Shown here: positions 1 to 8,729 of the stretch, piece by piece | Layout: every line of letters starts with the position of its first letter | How positions within the stretch are numbered: the first letter of the stretch is position 1 | Source: CAYRFE01 sp964423645 [NCBI: uncultured bacterium] | GTDB lineage: Bacteria; Macinerneyibacteriota; Macinerneyibacteria; Macinerneyibacteriales | Length of the DNA: 64,000 bases | NCBI GenBank assembly: GCA_964423645.1 | Contig: CAYRFE010000010.1 | Location: 34,909-98,908 of the forward strand | Direction of reading: 5' to 3' | Made by a program: the position numbers and the translations under genes | The notes under the pieces: generated by a model | What the model saw: only the letters and a program-made list of their open reading frames with translations | What the model was told of the DNA's origin: nothing | Database searches by the model: none

Positions 1-762
1 AACAGGAATTTTTCGAGAAAATATCTCAAAAATCTCATCGGCAAAATACACGGTTGTTCTTAATCGTTTTAAGCTTTCGATATCCGAAACAAGGTTTTTA
101 TCTAATTTTCTGTCCTTTGCGATAACGACAAAATTGATACAATAGGTTTTTAATATCGCGATAAGATCACTTTGTTGGCCAAGATAGGCGATCGTACCGT
201 GAGGAACAGATCTTATCTCTTCAATCTCATCCCCGTCATAGATCTCAATACTGTCAGATACTTTATCTGAGATAAACCCCGAAATACTGCATTTGATGAT
301 CCGTTGTGCAAGAAGTTCACGTACAACCGCTCGGCCGGTTTTCCCTCCGCCTACAATGAGAATTCGCTTTTCATTACTTCGATTGATATGAAGCGTGATC
401 AGGAGAAGAAATAACGTCACTATAAGCGCTATAGATGCGTTTTTATACACATTACTTACAAAATCGCTCATTTCTTGTCGTATGAGAGCACGTGTAATGA
501 TCGTTACGACGAGAGATACTAAAAAAACGCTGATCACTTTCCTGAAGAAAAAGGTCGATTTTCGTATCGCACTCACATTAAATACTTCATGCGCGAACAA
601 CACCACAAGCCAAATACCGCCGTATCCAAGACAATCCAGCCAAAAATTATAGCTGAACAACGTCTCTTTGTGAAGCATTCTGCCTACTATCATCCCAAAA
701 AACACGGAGACTATAGACAAAAAAATGACAAGATATCTGATTTTTTGCAACGAATTCTTCAT
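1..762 (-). CDS. Polyprenyl glycosylphosphotransferase, N-terminal part (runs off left edge)
   Basis: The visible 254 residues are the amino-terminal half of a large polytopic initiating transferase (WbaP/WcaJ type) that moves a sugar-1-phosphate from a nucleotide sugar to undecaprenyl phosphate at the inner membrane. Four hydrophobic segments in residues 1-125 are followed by a CoA-binding-like Rossmann domain opening with ILIVGGGKTGRAVVREL. The catalytic bacterial-sugar-transferase domain would lie outside the window, so the sugar specificity cannot be read. The start at 762 is preceded by a weak AGGT; an in-frame ATG at 786 is possible but has no ribosome site. It is divergent from the O-antigen ligase at 1068. 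A PglF-like dehydratase has a similar N-terminus, so that alternative is not fully excluded. Confidence 0.72.
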   Translation of the reverse strand, partial: MKNSLQKIRYLVIFLSIVSVFFGMIVGRMLHKETLFSYNFWLDCLGYGGIWLVVLFAHEVFNVSAIRKSTFFFRKVISVFLVSLVVTIITRALIRQEMSDFVSNVYKNASIALIVTLFLLLITLHINRSNEKRILIVGGGKTGRAVVRELLAQRIIKCSISGFISDKVSDSIEIYDGDEIEEIRSVPHGTIAYLGQQSDLIAILKTYCINFVVIAKDRKLDKNLVSDIESLKRLRTTVYFADEIFEIFSRKIPV

Positions 763-935
763 ATTTACCTGAGTGAATTGTAACATAATACGACAAATTT
801 GTAAACTACTAATCCCTTCTCTTCGCCACGCGTTTGGAGAATACCCGCGCGTATCCTACGTTTTGAGTTGACAGCGTTCATCGACGTCAAGATCATGCAA
901 TGAATGACGAGTTGGTGACAATTTCTTGTATTGGT

Positions 936-1029
936 GATCTTTGCGAAATTCGAATTTTTTCATTTTCTATTTTTCATAAATAGGGGTTTGGGTGGGCACA
1001 AATCATAAAAATAGTAATTTTGTAAAGCT
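936..1029. repeat. MITE-like repeat, internally deleted copy A
   Basis: Both ends match the repeat family seen elsewhere in the window (left GATCTTTGCGAAATTC, right TTTTGTAAAGCT, plus GGGGTTTGGGTGGGCACAAA), but the middle with its two hairpins is missing. It lies directly upstream of the -35 box of the O-antigen ligase promoter. The rest of the 763-1067 gap shows no gene. Confidence 0.6.
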
Positions 1030-1033
1030 ATCA

Positions 1034-1061
1034 TTGTCATATATAACTTTTATGGTATAAT
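1034..1061 (+). promoter_or_regulatory. Sigma70-type promoter, leaderless, for the O-antigen ligase
   Basis: TTGTCA (1034-1039), 16-nt spacer and perfect TATAAT (1056-1061). The ATG at 1068 is 6 nt after the -10 box, where transcription would start, so the mRNA is predicted to be leaderless. No Shine-Dalgarno sequence is present. Confidence 0.7.
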
Positions 1062-1067
1062 CAGCAC

Positions 1068-2234
1068 ATGGAAAAAATTAAAACAGCAGTGCTCATCTCA
1101 TTATTCGTTTTTTTTATAGGCGGCATGTATAGCCTTCCGCTTGAGTATGCGGGCGCATTCCTTGTTCTTATGACCGGTATCATTACCTATGTGGTATACG
1201 GAAACACAAAAAAGTTGGCCCCGTCGAAATTTTGGCTGGTACTCCTTGGCGGTATCAGTTTGAGTTTTTTTTTAGGATACTTTCATGTGATCAATTCACA
1301 GCGCTTTTTCAGTCAAGCTGAAAAATACTGGGGCAGTTTCTTGCTGTTCACCGCAGGGTATATACTTATTTCAACGTTCGAGAACATTATTCAGATCGTA
1401 ATGAAGGTATTTATCTCGGGTATTGCAATGACCTCATTCATCGGTATTATTACTCTGACCCAAACCCTCATCGACACCCACCGGCTTCCTTTATTGAACA
1501 CTCCTTTAGGCATGTCAAATGATTACGGTTCGATCTTGATCATCGGCATACTGCTTATGCTGGGCATCATACTCTTCAAACACATACTTTTTAGTCGAAT
1601 GATTGATAGAGTCATTCTCGGATTTTTTTGCATTGCTCTTGTATTCGTTCGCAGTGATGCCAATGCGCTCGGGCTTATTATCGGATTCATTCTTTTAATG
1701 TGGCCGTTAATCCCCGTCACGAAAAAAACATTTTTCAAGATCGCATTTATTGTAATTTTTTGTTGCACACTCACTGTCGCCGTCCATTACAGGCATTATT
1801 TTTTACGTTCCGGAAATGCCGTGCGAATTGCGTTATGGCACGGTTATTCGAAAATGATACTGAAATACCCTTTCACGGGAGTCGGGCTTTCACAAATGCC
1901 GTATCATTATGATGAATGGAAGGTGCCGGTTCCCTTCACGAAACAAGTTCGCATGGTCGAACCTCTGACCGCGCACTCCTTGCCGGTACAATATGCAGCT
2001 GAGAATGGCATACCGGCATTACTTCTTTTGTGTTTTTTCCTCTATCGATATTGGAAAACCTGCATTCGGAAAATAAATCCTTATTATGGCGTTTTTGCGG
2101 GGTTTGTTGCATTTTCTATCGCGGCATTATTTTCAAATCATTTTTTCATGATACGACAAATGCTTTATTTTTGGTTCCTGGCGGGATGTTATTTGGCACA
2201 TATTCATCAAATAAATGCGTTGAAAAAATCTTAA
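1068..2234 (+). CDS. O-antigen ligase / polymerase family membrane protein (Wzy_C type)
   Basis: A 388-residue protein with about ten hydrophobic segments and a periplasmic loop in the last third. The loop carries the family pattern of a WHGYSKMILKYPFTGVGL stretch (around residue 260) followed by AHSLPVQYAAENGIPAL (around 305), which resembles the His/Glu loop of WaaL and Wzy_C proteins. Such enzymes join or polymerise lipid-linked glycans on the periplasmic face of the inner membrane. It ends 3 bp from the convergent flippase gene, and glycosyltransferases surround it, supporting a role in polysaccharide or O-antigen assembly. Ligase versus polymerase cannot be decided from sequence. The start is set by the leaderless promoter. 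Confidence 0.75.
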   Translation: MEKIKTAVLISLFVFFIGGMYSLPLEYAGAFLVLMTGIITYVVYGNTKKLAPSKFWLVLLGGISLSFFLGYFHVINSQRFFSQAEKYWGSFLLFTAGYILISTFENIIQIVMKVFISGIAMTSFIGIITLTQTLIDTHRLPLLNTPLGMSNDYGSILIIGILLMLGIILFKHILFSRMIDRVILGFFCIALVFVRSDANALGLIIGFILLMWPLIPVTKKTFFKIAFIVIFCCTLTVAVHYRHYFLRSGNAVRIALWHGYSKMILKYPFTGVGLSQMPYHYDEWKVPVPFTKQVRMVEPLTAHSLPVQYAAENGIPALLLLCFFLYRYWKTCIRKINPYYGVFAGFVAFSIAALFSNHFFMIRQMLYFWFLAGCYLAHIHQINALKKS

Positions 2235-2237
2235 ATC

Positions 2238-3773
2238 TTACTGTTTCCCGTGTAGTGTTTTGATTCGATATACAATTTTTCTAAAATACTTATCCGGCAA
2301 ATAAACCATCAACAGAATAACATTGATAGTCACGAAAACGACGATCGCGTTGATCAAAAAATCAATGAGAGCATGTTCAAAAATAAATGTATGTCCCAAT
2401 TGACGTATGACTATAAATGCTAATGCGATACTTACGGCAGACATCATCAGATGCTTACCATACACAATCATATATCCGCCGAGAGGCTTATGAAAGCCCT
2501 GACCAAAAAGCAATTTCGGCCGTGTCCAAAAAGATGTCAACACAAATGACACACTTGTGCCGAGTATTACACCGGCCGGTCCCATCAGGCGTCCCAAAAA
2601 CAAAGAAATGATGAAGTTACTGGTAAATTCCGCAACAGTATTGCCCTTATCACCTTTGAACAGACCATAGGCGGTTTTAAAAACTTCAGTCGGCTCACGT
2701 GTGATCTTAAAAAATACATTTGAAACAAGTGCAATAAGAAAAATATTATCCAACAGCATGGTTTTCCCGATCCATAGTTCAATGAAAGAATCGGTTATCA
2801 TATACAGACAAAACACACTGACGGATGCGATATAAAATGAAATTGAAAAAAACTCTCGCCAAACCGCATATGATTTTTCATCATTTTTTTCGACAATAAG
2901 ATTCCCGACACTTGATTTCGCATTCCATATGGTAGTGGTTAAAAAATTTGAAATAATCGTCGTCACCATCGTATAATTCACAATCATACCCAGAACAGTA
3001 AGATTTGCGAAAAAAGCGATCAGCAACGAATCGGTCTGATTAACGACAACATTACCGATCTTGTATAAAAATGTCGTTGAAATATTATGAAACGCTTCTT
3101 TGTTCTCCCTGAATGATTCTCTCAACTTTATGGACGGTATAATTCGCAACCATGGGTACATTGATGAGACTTTTCGATTACTTAAAAATATCGAAACGAT
3201 ATCGAACGCTATTCCGACAATAAACCACAGCATAAAAGATCGTGTAAGATACAGCAACGCGATCAGCACCAACACCTTTATGATTTTGATGATCCCTTGC
3301 AGTTTGGTCAGCACATAATTCTTCTGGTCCGCCTGTATGACAATAAACTTATATGATGCATAGTAGCTTATCATTGTATAGACAACATATGCCCAAAAAT
3401 ACGATATCGACAATCCCGGTTCAATCTGACCTTTCGACATCATCGGCATAAAAAATGATAATCCTGTTCCGACAATCAAAATAATTATACCGATAGCTTT
3501 CATGAGAAACGCATAGAAGGTCAGTATTTTGTTGATCGCATCATAATCATTATCATGAAGCGGTTTATACAGCGCATACGTGATCGCTACACCCAGTCCT
3601 AATTCCGTAAGATTCAAATATCCGAGCAGATTCTGCACAAGGCTAATAAATCCGAGATAATTGGGACCTATCGCATCTAAAAAAGCTTTTCTTGATACAA
3701 ACGACAAAAGCGTATGTATAAAGAAAAATAACGATGTGTATTTGATATTAATGAACGTTTTAGCGGTACGCAT
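2238..3773 (-). CDS. Wzx-like polysaccharide flippase (MVF/MATE fold)
   Basis: A 511-residue protein with 12-14 hydrophobic segments and the typical N-terminal layout of lipid-linked oligosaccharide flippases: a positively charged start, then FFFIHTLLSFVSRKAFLDAIG and YLGFISLVQNLLGYLNLTELGLG. It should move undecaprenyl-diphosphate-linked glycan across the inner membrane. Its start overlaps the end of the upstream GT2 gene by 14 bp, so the three minus-strand genes 5845-2238 form one operon. It converges with the O-antigen ligase, giving a flippase/ligase pair in a Wzx/Wzy-type arrangement. Family assignment is firm; substrate is unknown. Confidence 0.85.
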   Translation of the reverse strand: MRTAKTFINIKYTSLFFFIHTLLSFVSRKAFLDAIGPNYLGFISLVQNLLGYLNLTELGLGVAITYALYKPLHDNDYDAINKILTFYAFLMKAIGIIILIVGTGLSFFMPMMSKGQIEPGLSISYFWAYVVYTMISYYASYKFIVIQADQKNYVLTKLQGIIKIIKVLVLIALLYLTRSFMLWFIVGIAFDIVSIFLSNRKVSSMYPWLRIIPSIKLRESFRENKEAFHNISTTFLYKIGNVVVNQTDSLLIAFFANLTVLGMIVNYTMVTTIISNFLTTTIWNAKSSVGNLIVEKNDEKSYAVWREFFSISFYIASVSVFCLYMITDSFIELWIGKTMLLDNIFLIALVSNVFFKITREPTEVFKTAYGLFKGDKGNTVAEFTSNFIISLFLGRLMGPAGVILGTSVSFVLTSFWTRPKLLFGQGFHKPLGGYMIVYGKHLMMSAVSIALAFIVIRQLGHTFIFEHALIDFLINAIVVFVTINVILLMVYLPDKYFRKIVYRIKTLHGKQ

Positions 3774-4776
3774 TACTATCTCCGTATGAAAAAATAAAAT
3801 TCTGCATTTTCTTTTTCAATTTCCACAAAAAAACAAAAAGCAAAAACCCGCGAAGCGCTCCCAGTAACGTGCATAAAACGAGTAACAGTGATTCGCGATA
3901 GGTATATTTTTGTAAGATGTTTTGCCGTTCATATAACATCGTTTGCAGCATATTATCGTGATCGAACATTTTATACGATCGTACAACGTCCACAATGAGT
4001 TTAAATATCTTACACTCAAGAAACAATCTTTCTTCACGAGATTCAACCTGTCCGACAAATGAATGAAGGCTGTCGATAATACGTATTTTATCCCTAAAAT
4101 GTTGCAATCCGATCGATGACATTATCGAACCGGATGCACGGATCCTATAACGATAGAACGGTTTTTCATATGCAATAAAAGTATCGGCACAACATAATAA
4201 TCTCGGTGTCCACTCTTCGTCTTCGTGATAAATACCTTCATAAAAGTAAAGCCCCTGTGTGTCGAGTATTTTTTTCTTTACAATATATCGCCATGCAACA
4301 AATGTCATTCCGCTTGTACGAACATAGTTTAAAAACGAAGCTTTGGAATTATTATTGATCGCTTCGGCATTGAGCACAATATCATACAGCGGAACAGCAT
4401 TTTCTTCGGTATTTGGCATAAACATTCCCACGACAACATCCGGCTGTGACTGTTCGATTAATACGCTGATATCACCAAGGCACCCGTTGATGATCGAATC
4501 ATCGCTGTCAAGAAACATGCAATATTCTCCCGATGCCGCACGGATCCCTGTATTTCGAGCTGAAGACAAACCCTTATTCGTCGTATGAATAACGTGTATA
4601 CATGAATTATTCTGCGCAAGCCGGTCACACAAATATTGGCTTCCATCGGTCGATCCATCATCAACTAACACAATTTCACAATTTGAATAATTTTGCGCCA
4701 ATACGCTTTCGACACATTCGGTAAGATATGCCAACACATTATAGACAGGGATAATAACACTTATGTTAGGTTGCAT
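3760..4776 (-). CDS. Family 2 glycosyltransferase
   Basis: A 338-residue GT-A enzyme. The N-terminal nucleotide-sugar-binding half shows ISVIIPVYNVLAYLTECVES (residues 5-24), the VDDGSTDGS motif (about 38-46), LSSARNTGIRAASGEY and the metal-binding FLDSDDS (about 90). A hydrophobic stretch rich in Leu/Phe near residues 300-320 may anchor it to the membrane. It would add one sugar to a growing lipid-linked chain on the cytoplasmic side. It overlaps the upstream GT2 by 11 bp and the downstream flippase by 14 bp, so translation is probably coupled. The sugar transferred is unknown. Confidence 0.88.
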   Translation of the reverse strand: MQPNISVIIPVYNVLAYLTECVESVLAQNYSNCEIVLVDDGSTDGSQYLCDRLAQNNSCIHVIHTTNKGLSSARNTGIRAASGEYCMFLDSDDSIINGCLGDISVLIEQSQPDVVVGMFMPNTEENAVPLYDIVLNAEAINNNSKASFLNYVRTSGMTFVAWRYIVKKKILDTQGLYFYEGIYHEDEEWTPRLLCCADTFIAYEKPFYRYRIRASGSIMSSIGLQHFRDKIRIIDSLHSFVGQVESREERLFLECKIFKLIVDVVRSYKMFDHDNMLQTMLYERQNILQKYTYRESLLLVLCTLLGALRGFLLFVFLWKLKKKMQNFIFSYGDSNAYR

Positions 4777-5845
4777 TTTTTTTCATTTCCGTATTCACCA
4801 GAAAAAAACGGGACTGCAAGCGCTTTGCGGTTCTACGCGTTTTAATAAATCCAATACACGTGTATATCAGGGAAAAACGTATAAAACATTTCATGATCAT
4901 ATAAAAAGATGTCATTTCGGTCTGTGTATGCAGTGATTCTGTTACGAGAGGATCATGCATGACCGCACGAATTTTATCGGTTAAAACCGCAAAGGTCATT
5001 TTATCCGCGTGATGAACAAGATACTCAATGGCTGTACATGCATTTTTTAGCGCTATCCGTGCAACGGCCACGCACTCGGACGCCGCACTCGATTCTGCAT
5101 GTTTACGGCAAAATTCGTTGACAGCATGCGAAAATCGCAAACAGTAATTATAGTAATCAGGATGATATTTGCTTGTGATGGAGATACCGTTTATTTGCCT
5201 GTATACATACAATGTATCCGAAATCACACACACCGATCGTACAAATTCCCAATAACGCAATGCAAAAAACTGGTCTTCGCTTATCGGTATACTAACAGGG
5301 AAAATGATATTGTTTTTGTGAAGAACAGACCGTCTGTATAACTTATTCCACGAGACATTCATAAGTCCCTTTTCGCGCAACAAGCAAAAACGGGTTACCA
5401 TATTCTTTTCACATGACAGTATACCGGGCTCAGGAACTATATCAATTACTCTTACAATATCTTCATTATTAAAAAATATGGTTTTAAACCCGCAAATAAC
5501 CGTATCACAGTTGGTTGAAAGGAGTGCAGTGATCAGTTTTTCACACATATTCGGCATGATCACATCATCTGCATCGACAAATTGAATAAATTCTCCGTGA
5601 GCCAAACCGATCCCCACATTACGAGCAACCGAGACTCCGCTTTTCTTTTGATGAAATACTGATATTCGCGTATCACGTACCGCATATGAATCACATATTT
5701 CTCCGCTCTTATCAACAGCCCCTTCATTAATAATGATAATTTCAAGATTGGTATAGGTCTGATTAATAACACTTTCAAGGCAATCGGCAATAAATTTTTC
5801 AGCTTTATATACCGGAATGATGACGCTGATTAAAGGACTATTCAT
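4766..5845 (-). CDS. Family 2 glycosyltransferase with altered nucleotide-binding motif
   Basis: A 359-residue GT-A protein, first gene of the minus-strand operon with the second GT2 and the flippase. It opens with ISVIIPVYKAEKFIADCLES and keeps VSVARNVGIGLAHGEF and the metal site FVDADDV (about residue 92). The usual VDDGSTDGS motif is instead INEGAVDKS: one acidic residue and the DGS turn are changed, so nucleotide binding may differ. The C-terminal 40 residues are basic and hydrophobic and may associate with the membrane. A GGAG lies 11 nt before the ATG. It is divergent from the GT4 gene at 6130. Confidence 0.85.
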   Translation of the reverse strand: MNSPLISVIIPVYKAEKFIADCLESVINQTYTNLEIIIINEGAVDKSGEICDSYAVRDTRISVFHQKKSGVSVARNVGIGLAHGEFIQFVDADDVIMPNMCEKLITALLSTNCDTVICGFKTIFFNNEDIVRVIDIVPEPGILSCEKNMVTRFCLLREKGLMNVSWNKLYRRSVLHKNNIIFPVSIPISEDQFFALRYWEFVRSVCVISDTLYVYRQINGISITSKYHPDYYNYCLRFSHAVNEFCRKHAESSAASECVAVARIALKNACTAIEYLVHHADKMTFAVLTDKIRAVMHDPLVTESLHTQTEMTSFYMIMKCFIRFSLIYTCIGFIKTRRTAKRLQSRFFLVNTEMKKNAT

Positions 5846-6018
5846 TATTTACACTACTCCATGCTGCAGTAGAACAAAAACACAATCGCGTATGAATTCA
5901 TTCGACCGCTATCACGGGAGTGATACTACCATATTTTAAACACGTTTCAATCAAATTATTTCCAATCATGGAAAGAGTATACTGTATACGCTCATTATTT
6001 TCATATGATTTATTATTC

Positions 6019-6047
6019 TTGACCTCATCACTGCACAATGTTAGTAT
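6019..6047 (+). promoter_or_regulatory. Candidate sigma70 promoter for the GT4 gene at 6130
   Basis: TTGACC (6019-6024), 17-nt spacer, TAGTAT (6042-6047). The leader would be about 75 nt, ending in AGGAGG just before the ATG at 6130. The rest of the 5846-6129 divergent intergenic region shows no convincing gene. Confidence 0.5.
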
Positions 6048-6129
6048 CGCGCATGCATTTAACCGAAACTCTCGCCGGAAATGACCGGCATATACTATAT
6101 GATCGCGCCTATTCAGGAGGTATCGCGTC

Positions 6130-7245
6130 ATGTTAAAGATTTGTCATTTGACAAGTGCACATATACGATACGATGTTCGAATCTTTTTGAAGGAATGTGT
6201 AAGTCTGGCGCATGCAGGATACGACGTAACCCTCGTATGTGCAGATGATAAGGACAATGAAATAAAAGATGGTGTATATATCATATCAACACGATTTGTA
6301 CCAAAAAACAGAATTCACCGTTTACGATGTGCTAAAAAAGCGCTATTGAAAAGTGCTCGAGAAATCGATGCTGATGTTTATCACTTTCACGACCCCGATC
6401 TGCTCTCGGTCGGTTATTCACTCAAAAAACAAGGAAAAACAGTGATTTACGATACCCATGAAGACGTGCCGCGACAAATAATGGGGAAAACATGGATCCC
6501 GCGTATTTTTCGTACACTCCTTGCATATGCATTCGAAAAATATGAGAATTATCATGCCAAACATTTTGATCATATCATCACGGCGACACCGCATATTCGA
6601 ACACGGTTTGTAAAACTTAATCCCCGTACGACGACGGTAAATAATTACCCGCTTCATGCCGAATTTGCAATACCGTCACGATGGGATCACAAAAAATCGG
6701 AATGTTGCTATATCGGTTGCATAGATGTCATTAGAGGTATTTACCAGATCATCAATTCTCTTGCGATCGCGCAGATTCCCACACATTTTTGCGGGACATT
6801 TGAAAGTGCGGTTGTGCAAGAAAAGGCATCTGCGTTAGCGGGATTTTCGTATATCAAATACCATGGGCAGTTGTCCCGTTCGGATGTTCAGAATATCCTG
6901 TCACAGTGCAAAATCGGACTGATCACGTATCTGCCGGACGGCAATCACATCGCGTCGCAACCCAATAAATTGTTTGAATATATGGCAGCAGGTATCCCTG
7001 TCGTCGCTTCAAATTTCCCCCTTTGGAAAGAAATCGTCGAAGAAAATCACTGCGGAATATGTGTTGATCCGGAAAATCCTCATGAGATAGCCGACGCAAT
7101 TCGTTTGATCCTTGCGAACGATGAACACGCACGTGTCATGGGAGAGAATGGTAAAAAAGCAATTACGGAAAAATACAATTGGAGTATCGAAGAAGCGGTG
7201 CTCCTCAATATCTACCGGTCTTTACCAACTGTTTTAAAAAAATAA
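6130..7245 (+). CDS. Family 4 glycosyltransferase
   Basis: A 371-residue GT-B enzyme. The N-terminal domain starts MLKICHLTSAHIRYDVRIF and holds YHFHDPDLLSVG and VIYDTHEDVPRQI. The C-terminal domain has the donor-binding pattern NKLFEYMAAGIPVVASNFPLWKEI followed by GICVDPENPHEIADAI. The E in FEYMAAG and the E in KEIVEE fall where GT4 retaining enzymes place the EX7E pair. It probably acts in the cytoplasm on a lipid-linked intermediate. The start is fixed by AGGAGG at 6116-6121. It shares an orientation with the next GT4, with an 89-bp gap between them. Confidence 0.87.
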   Translation: MLKICHLTSAHIRYDVRIFLKECVSLAHAGYDVTLVCADDKDNEIKDGVYIISTRFVPKNRIHRLRCAKKALLKSAREIDADVYHFHDPDLLSVGYSLKKQGKTVIYDTHEDVPRQIMGKTWIPRIFRTLLAYAFEKYENYHAKHFDHIITATPHIRTRFVKLNPRTTTVNNYPLHAEFAIPSRWDHKKSECCYIGCIDVIRGIYQIINSLAIAQIPTHFCGTFESAVVQEKASALAGFSYIKYHGQLSRSDVQNILSQCKIGLITYLPDGNHIASQPNKLFEYMAAGIPVVASNFPLWKEIVEENHCGICVDPENPHEIADAIRLILANDEHARVMGENGKKAITEKYNWSIEEAVLLNIYRSLPTVLKK

Positions 7246-7334
7246 GAATGAAACCAAATATTTATTCAGTGAAAAACCTGACAATAAAGAAGTACCGTCG
7301 CGATGCGTAAAAAAAACAAGAAACGAGACCTATC

Positions 7335-8462
7335 ATGTATACACTTATAATAGCCCGAGGCTATCCCTCGGAAAGATCAAAAAGTTACGGTATTTTCGAA
7401 TTTGATCAAGCGCAAGCATTGGTAAAAGTCGGATGTAAGGTCGTCTACGCGGCACTTGATGTGCGCTCGGTACGACACTGGCGAAAATGGGGTATTGAGC
7501 ATTTTGAGAAAAATAATGTAACCATAGTCGCGCTTAATATTCCATGCGGGCGGATACCTCTCAAAATACTTTATTTTATCGCTGAAAGAGGATTAAAAAT
7601 ACTGTACTCATATATTGAAAAAAAGTATGGCCCCCCGGATGTGATGCATGCGCATTTCCCCGATTATGCTTATGTCGCTACAAAACTCAAAAATAAAACA
7701 GGTATCCGATTGGTGGTAACTGAACACTCATCTGAAATAATAAAACCCTCATTAGTGAAAAACTTGAATAAAATAGCGCAACAAATATATGATAATTCTG
7801 ACGCGATCATTGCCGTAAGCCCTGCACTTTCGGAAGCTATAGAAAAAAACTACGGACACATTGCACGTTACATCCCCAATATGGTTGATATAGACATTTT
7901 CACTTACATGCCTCGTCACATACACGATGGTTTTCGATTGGTATCCGTCGGTAATCTGATCGTTCGCAAAAGAACAGACCTCACCATTGAAGCATTTCAT
8001 CAAGCGTTCAAGAATGAACAAAATGTAACATTAACCATTTTCGGCGAAGGCGAAGAACGTCCGTTCTTGGAAAAACTTATCGAGAAATATAATCTTTCAC
8101 AAAAAGTATTTCTCAAAGGATTATGCTCGCGTCATGAAATTGCCAAGAATTTTCAGGAGAGTGATTGTTTTGTGCTTGCATCCCGCGCAGAAACATTCGG
8201 TGTCGCGTACGTCGAAGCTATGGCAACCGGACTTCCCGTCATTGCAACAAAATGTGGCGGAGTCGATGCCTTCATTCATAATGGAAACGGTGTGTTGGTG
8301 CCTGTTGATAACCTTGAAGATTTGACCGATGGAATGAAATATATGTATGCGCATGCTGCTGCTTTTGATCAAAGAAAAATTTCTGAGGAAATGCATCAAA
8401 ACTTTTCTCCGGAAACGGTATCACGCCAATTGATAGCGGTATACGAATCTTTGATAAAATAA
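7335..8462 (+). CDS. Family 4 glycosyltransferase
   Basis: A 375-residue GT-B protein. N-terminal: MYTLIIARGYPSERSKSYGIFEFDQA and VMHAHFPDYAYVA. C-terminal: RLVSVGNLIVRKRTDLTIEAF (about residue 195), LTIFGEGEERPFLEKLI, then DCFVLASRAETFGVAYVEAM with the EX7E-type glutamates and GLPVIATKCGG. The ESFGV-type motif is typical of enzymes using UDP- or GDP-sugars. No strong ribosome site precedes the ATG (GAGACCTATC only). The downstream 60 bp run into a MITE-like repeat. Sugar and linkage are unknown. Confidence 0.87.
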   Translation: MYTLIIARGYPSERSKSYGIFEFDQAQALVKVGCKVVYAALDVRSVRHWRKWGIEHFEKNNVTIVALNIPCGRIPLKILYFIAERGLKILYSYIEKKYGPPDVMHAHFPDYAYVATKLKNKTGIRLVVTEHSSEIIKPSLVKNLNKIAQQIYDNSDAIIAVSPALSEAIEKNYGHIARYIPNMVDIDIFTYMPRHIHDGFRLVSVGNLIVRKRTDLTIEAFHQAFKNEQNVTLTIFGEGEERPFLEKLIEKYNLSQKVFLKGLCSRHEIAKNFQESDCFVLASRAETFGVAYVEAMATGLPVIATKCGGVDAFIHNGNGVLVPVDNLEDLTDGMKYMYAHAAAFDQRKISEEMHQNFSPETVSRQLIAVYESLIK

Positions 8463-8522
8463 CCGTTTCAAGATATTTATTAACAATGAATTCCCCTGTC
8501 ACAAGCTACAGCGTATCAATAT

Positions 8523-8725
8523 AGACCTTTGCAAAACTACCGTTTTTTTGAATTTGCGCCCACCCCAAACCCCTCCCGTGAAAATCGGGAGGGGCTTAAG
8601 TTGTTATATAATGGGGACTTCGTCCCCACACCCCTTATAATAACAAAACGATCATAACAAAGCCAAAGCAAGCTTCGGGGAATGTACCCCATTTAGATGA
8701 AAAAATGTTGGTTTTACAAAGGTCT
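8523..8725. repeat. MITE-like repeat, full-length copy B (about 203 bp)
   Basis: Left end AGACCTTTGCAAAACTACC, right end TTTTACAAAGGTCT, so the ends are inverted. Inside are two hairpins: CCCCTCCCG/CGGGAGGGG and GGGGAC-TTC-GTCCCC, followed by AAGCAAGCTTCGGGGAATGT. It carries no ORF of its own and fills the gap between two convergent glycosyltransferase genes. Confidence 0.75.
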
Positions 8726-8729
8726 CTTA

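Noticed and set aside
5898-6131. 77-codon minus-strand frame between the divergent glycosyltransferase genes
   Set aside because: No ribosome site, overlaps the promoter and AGGAGG of the gene at 6130, and the product has no recognisable pattern.
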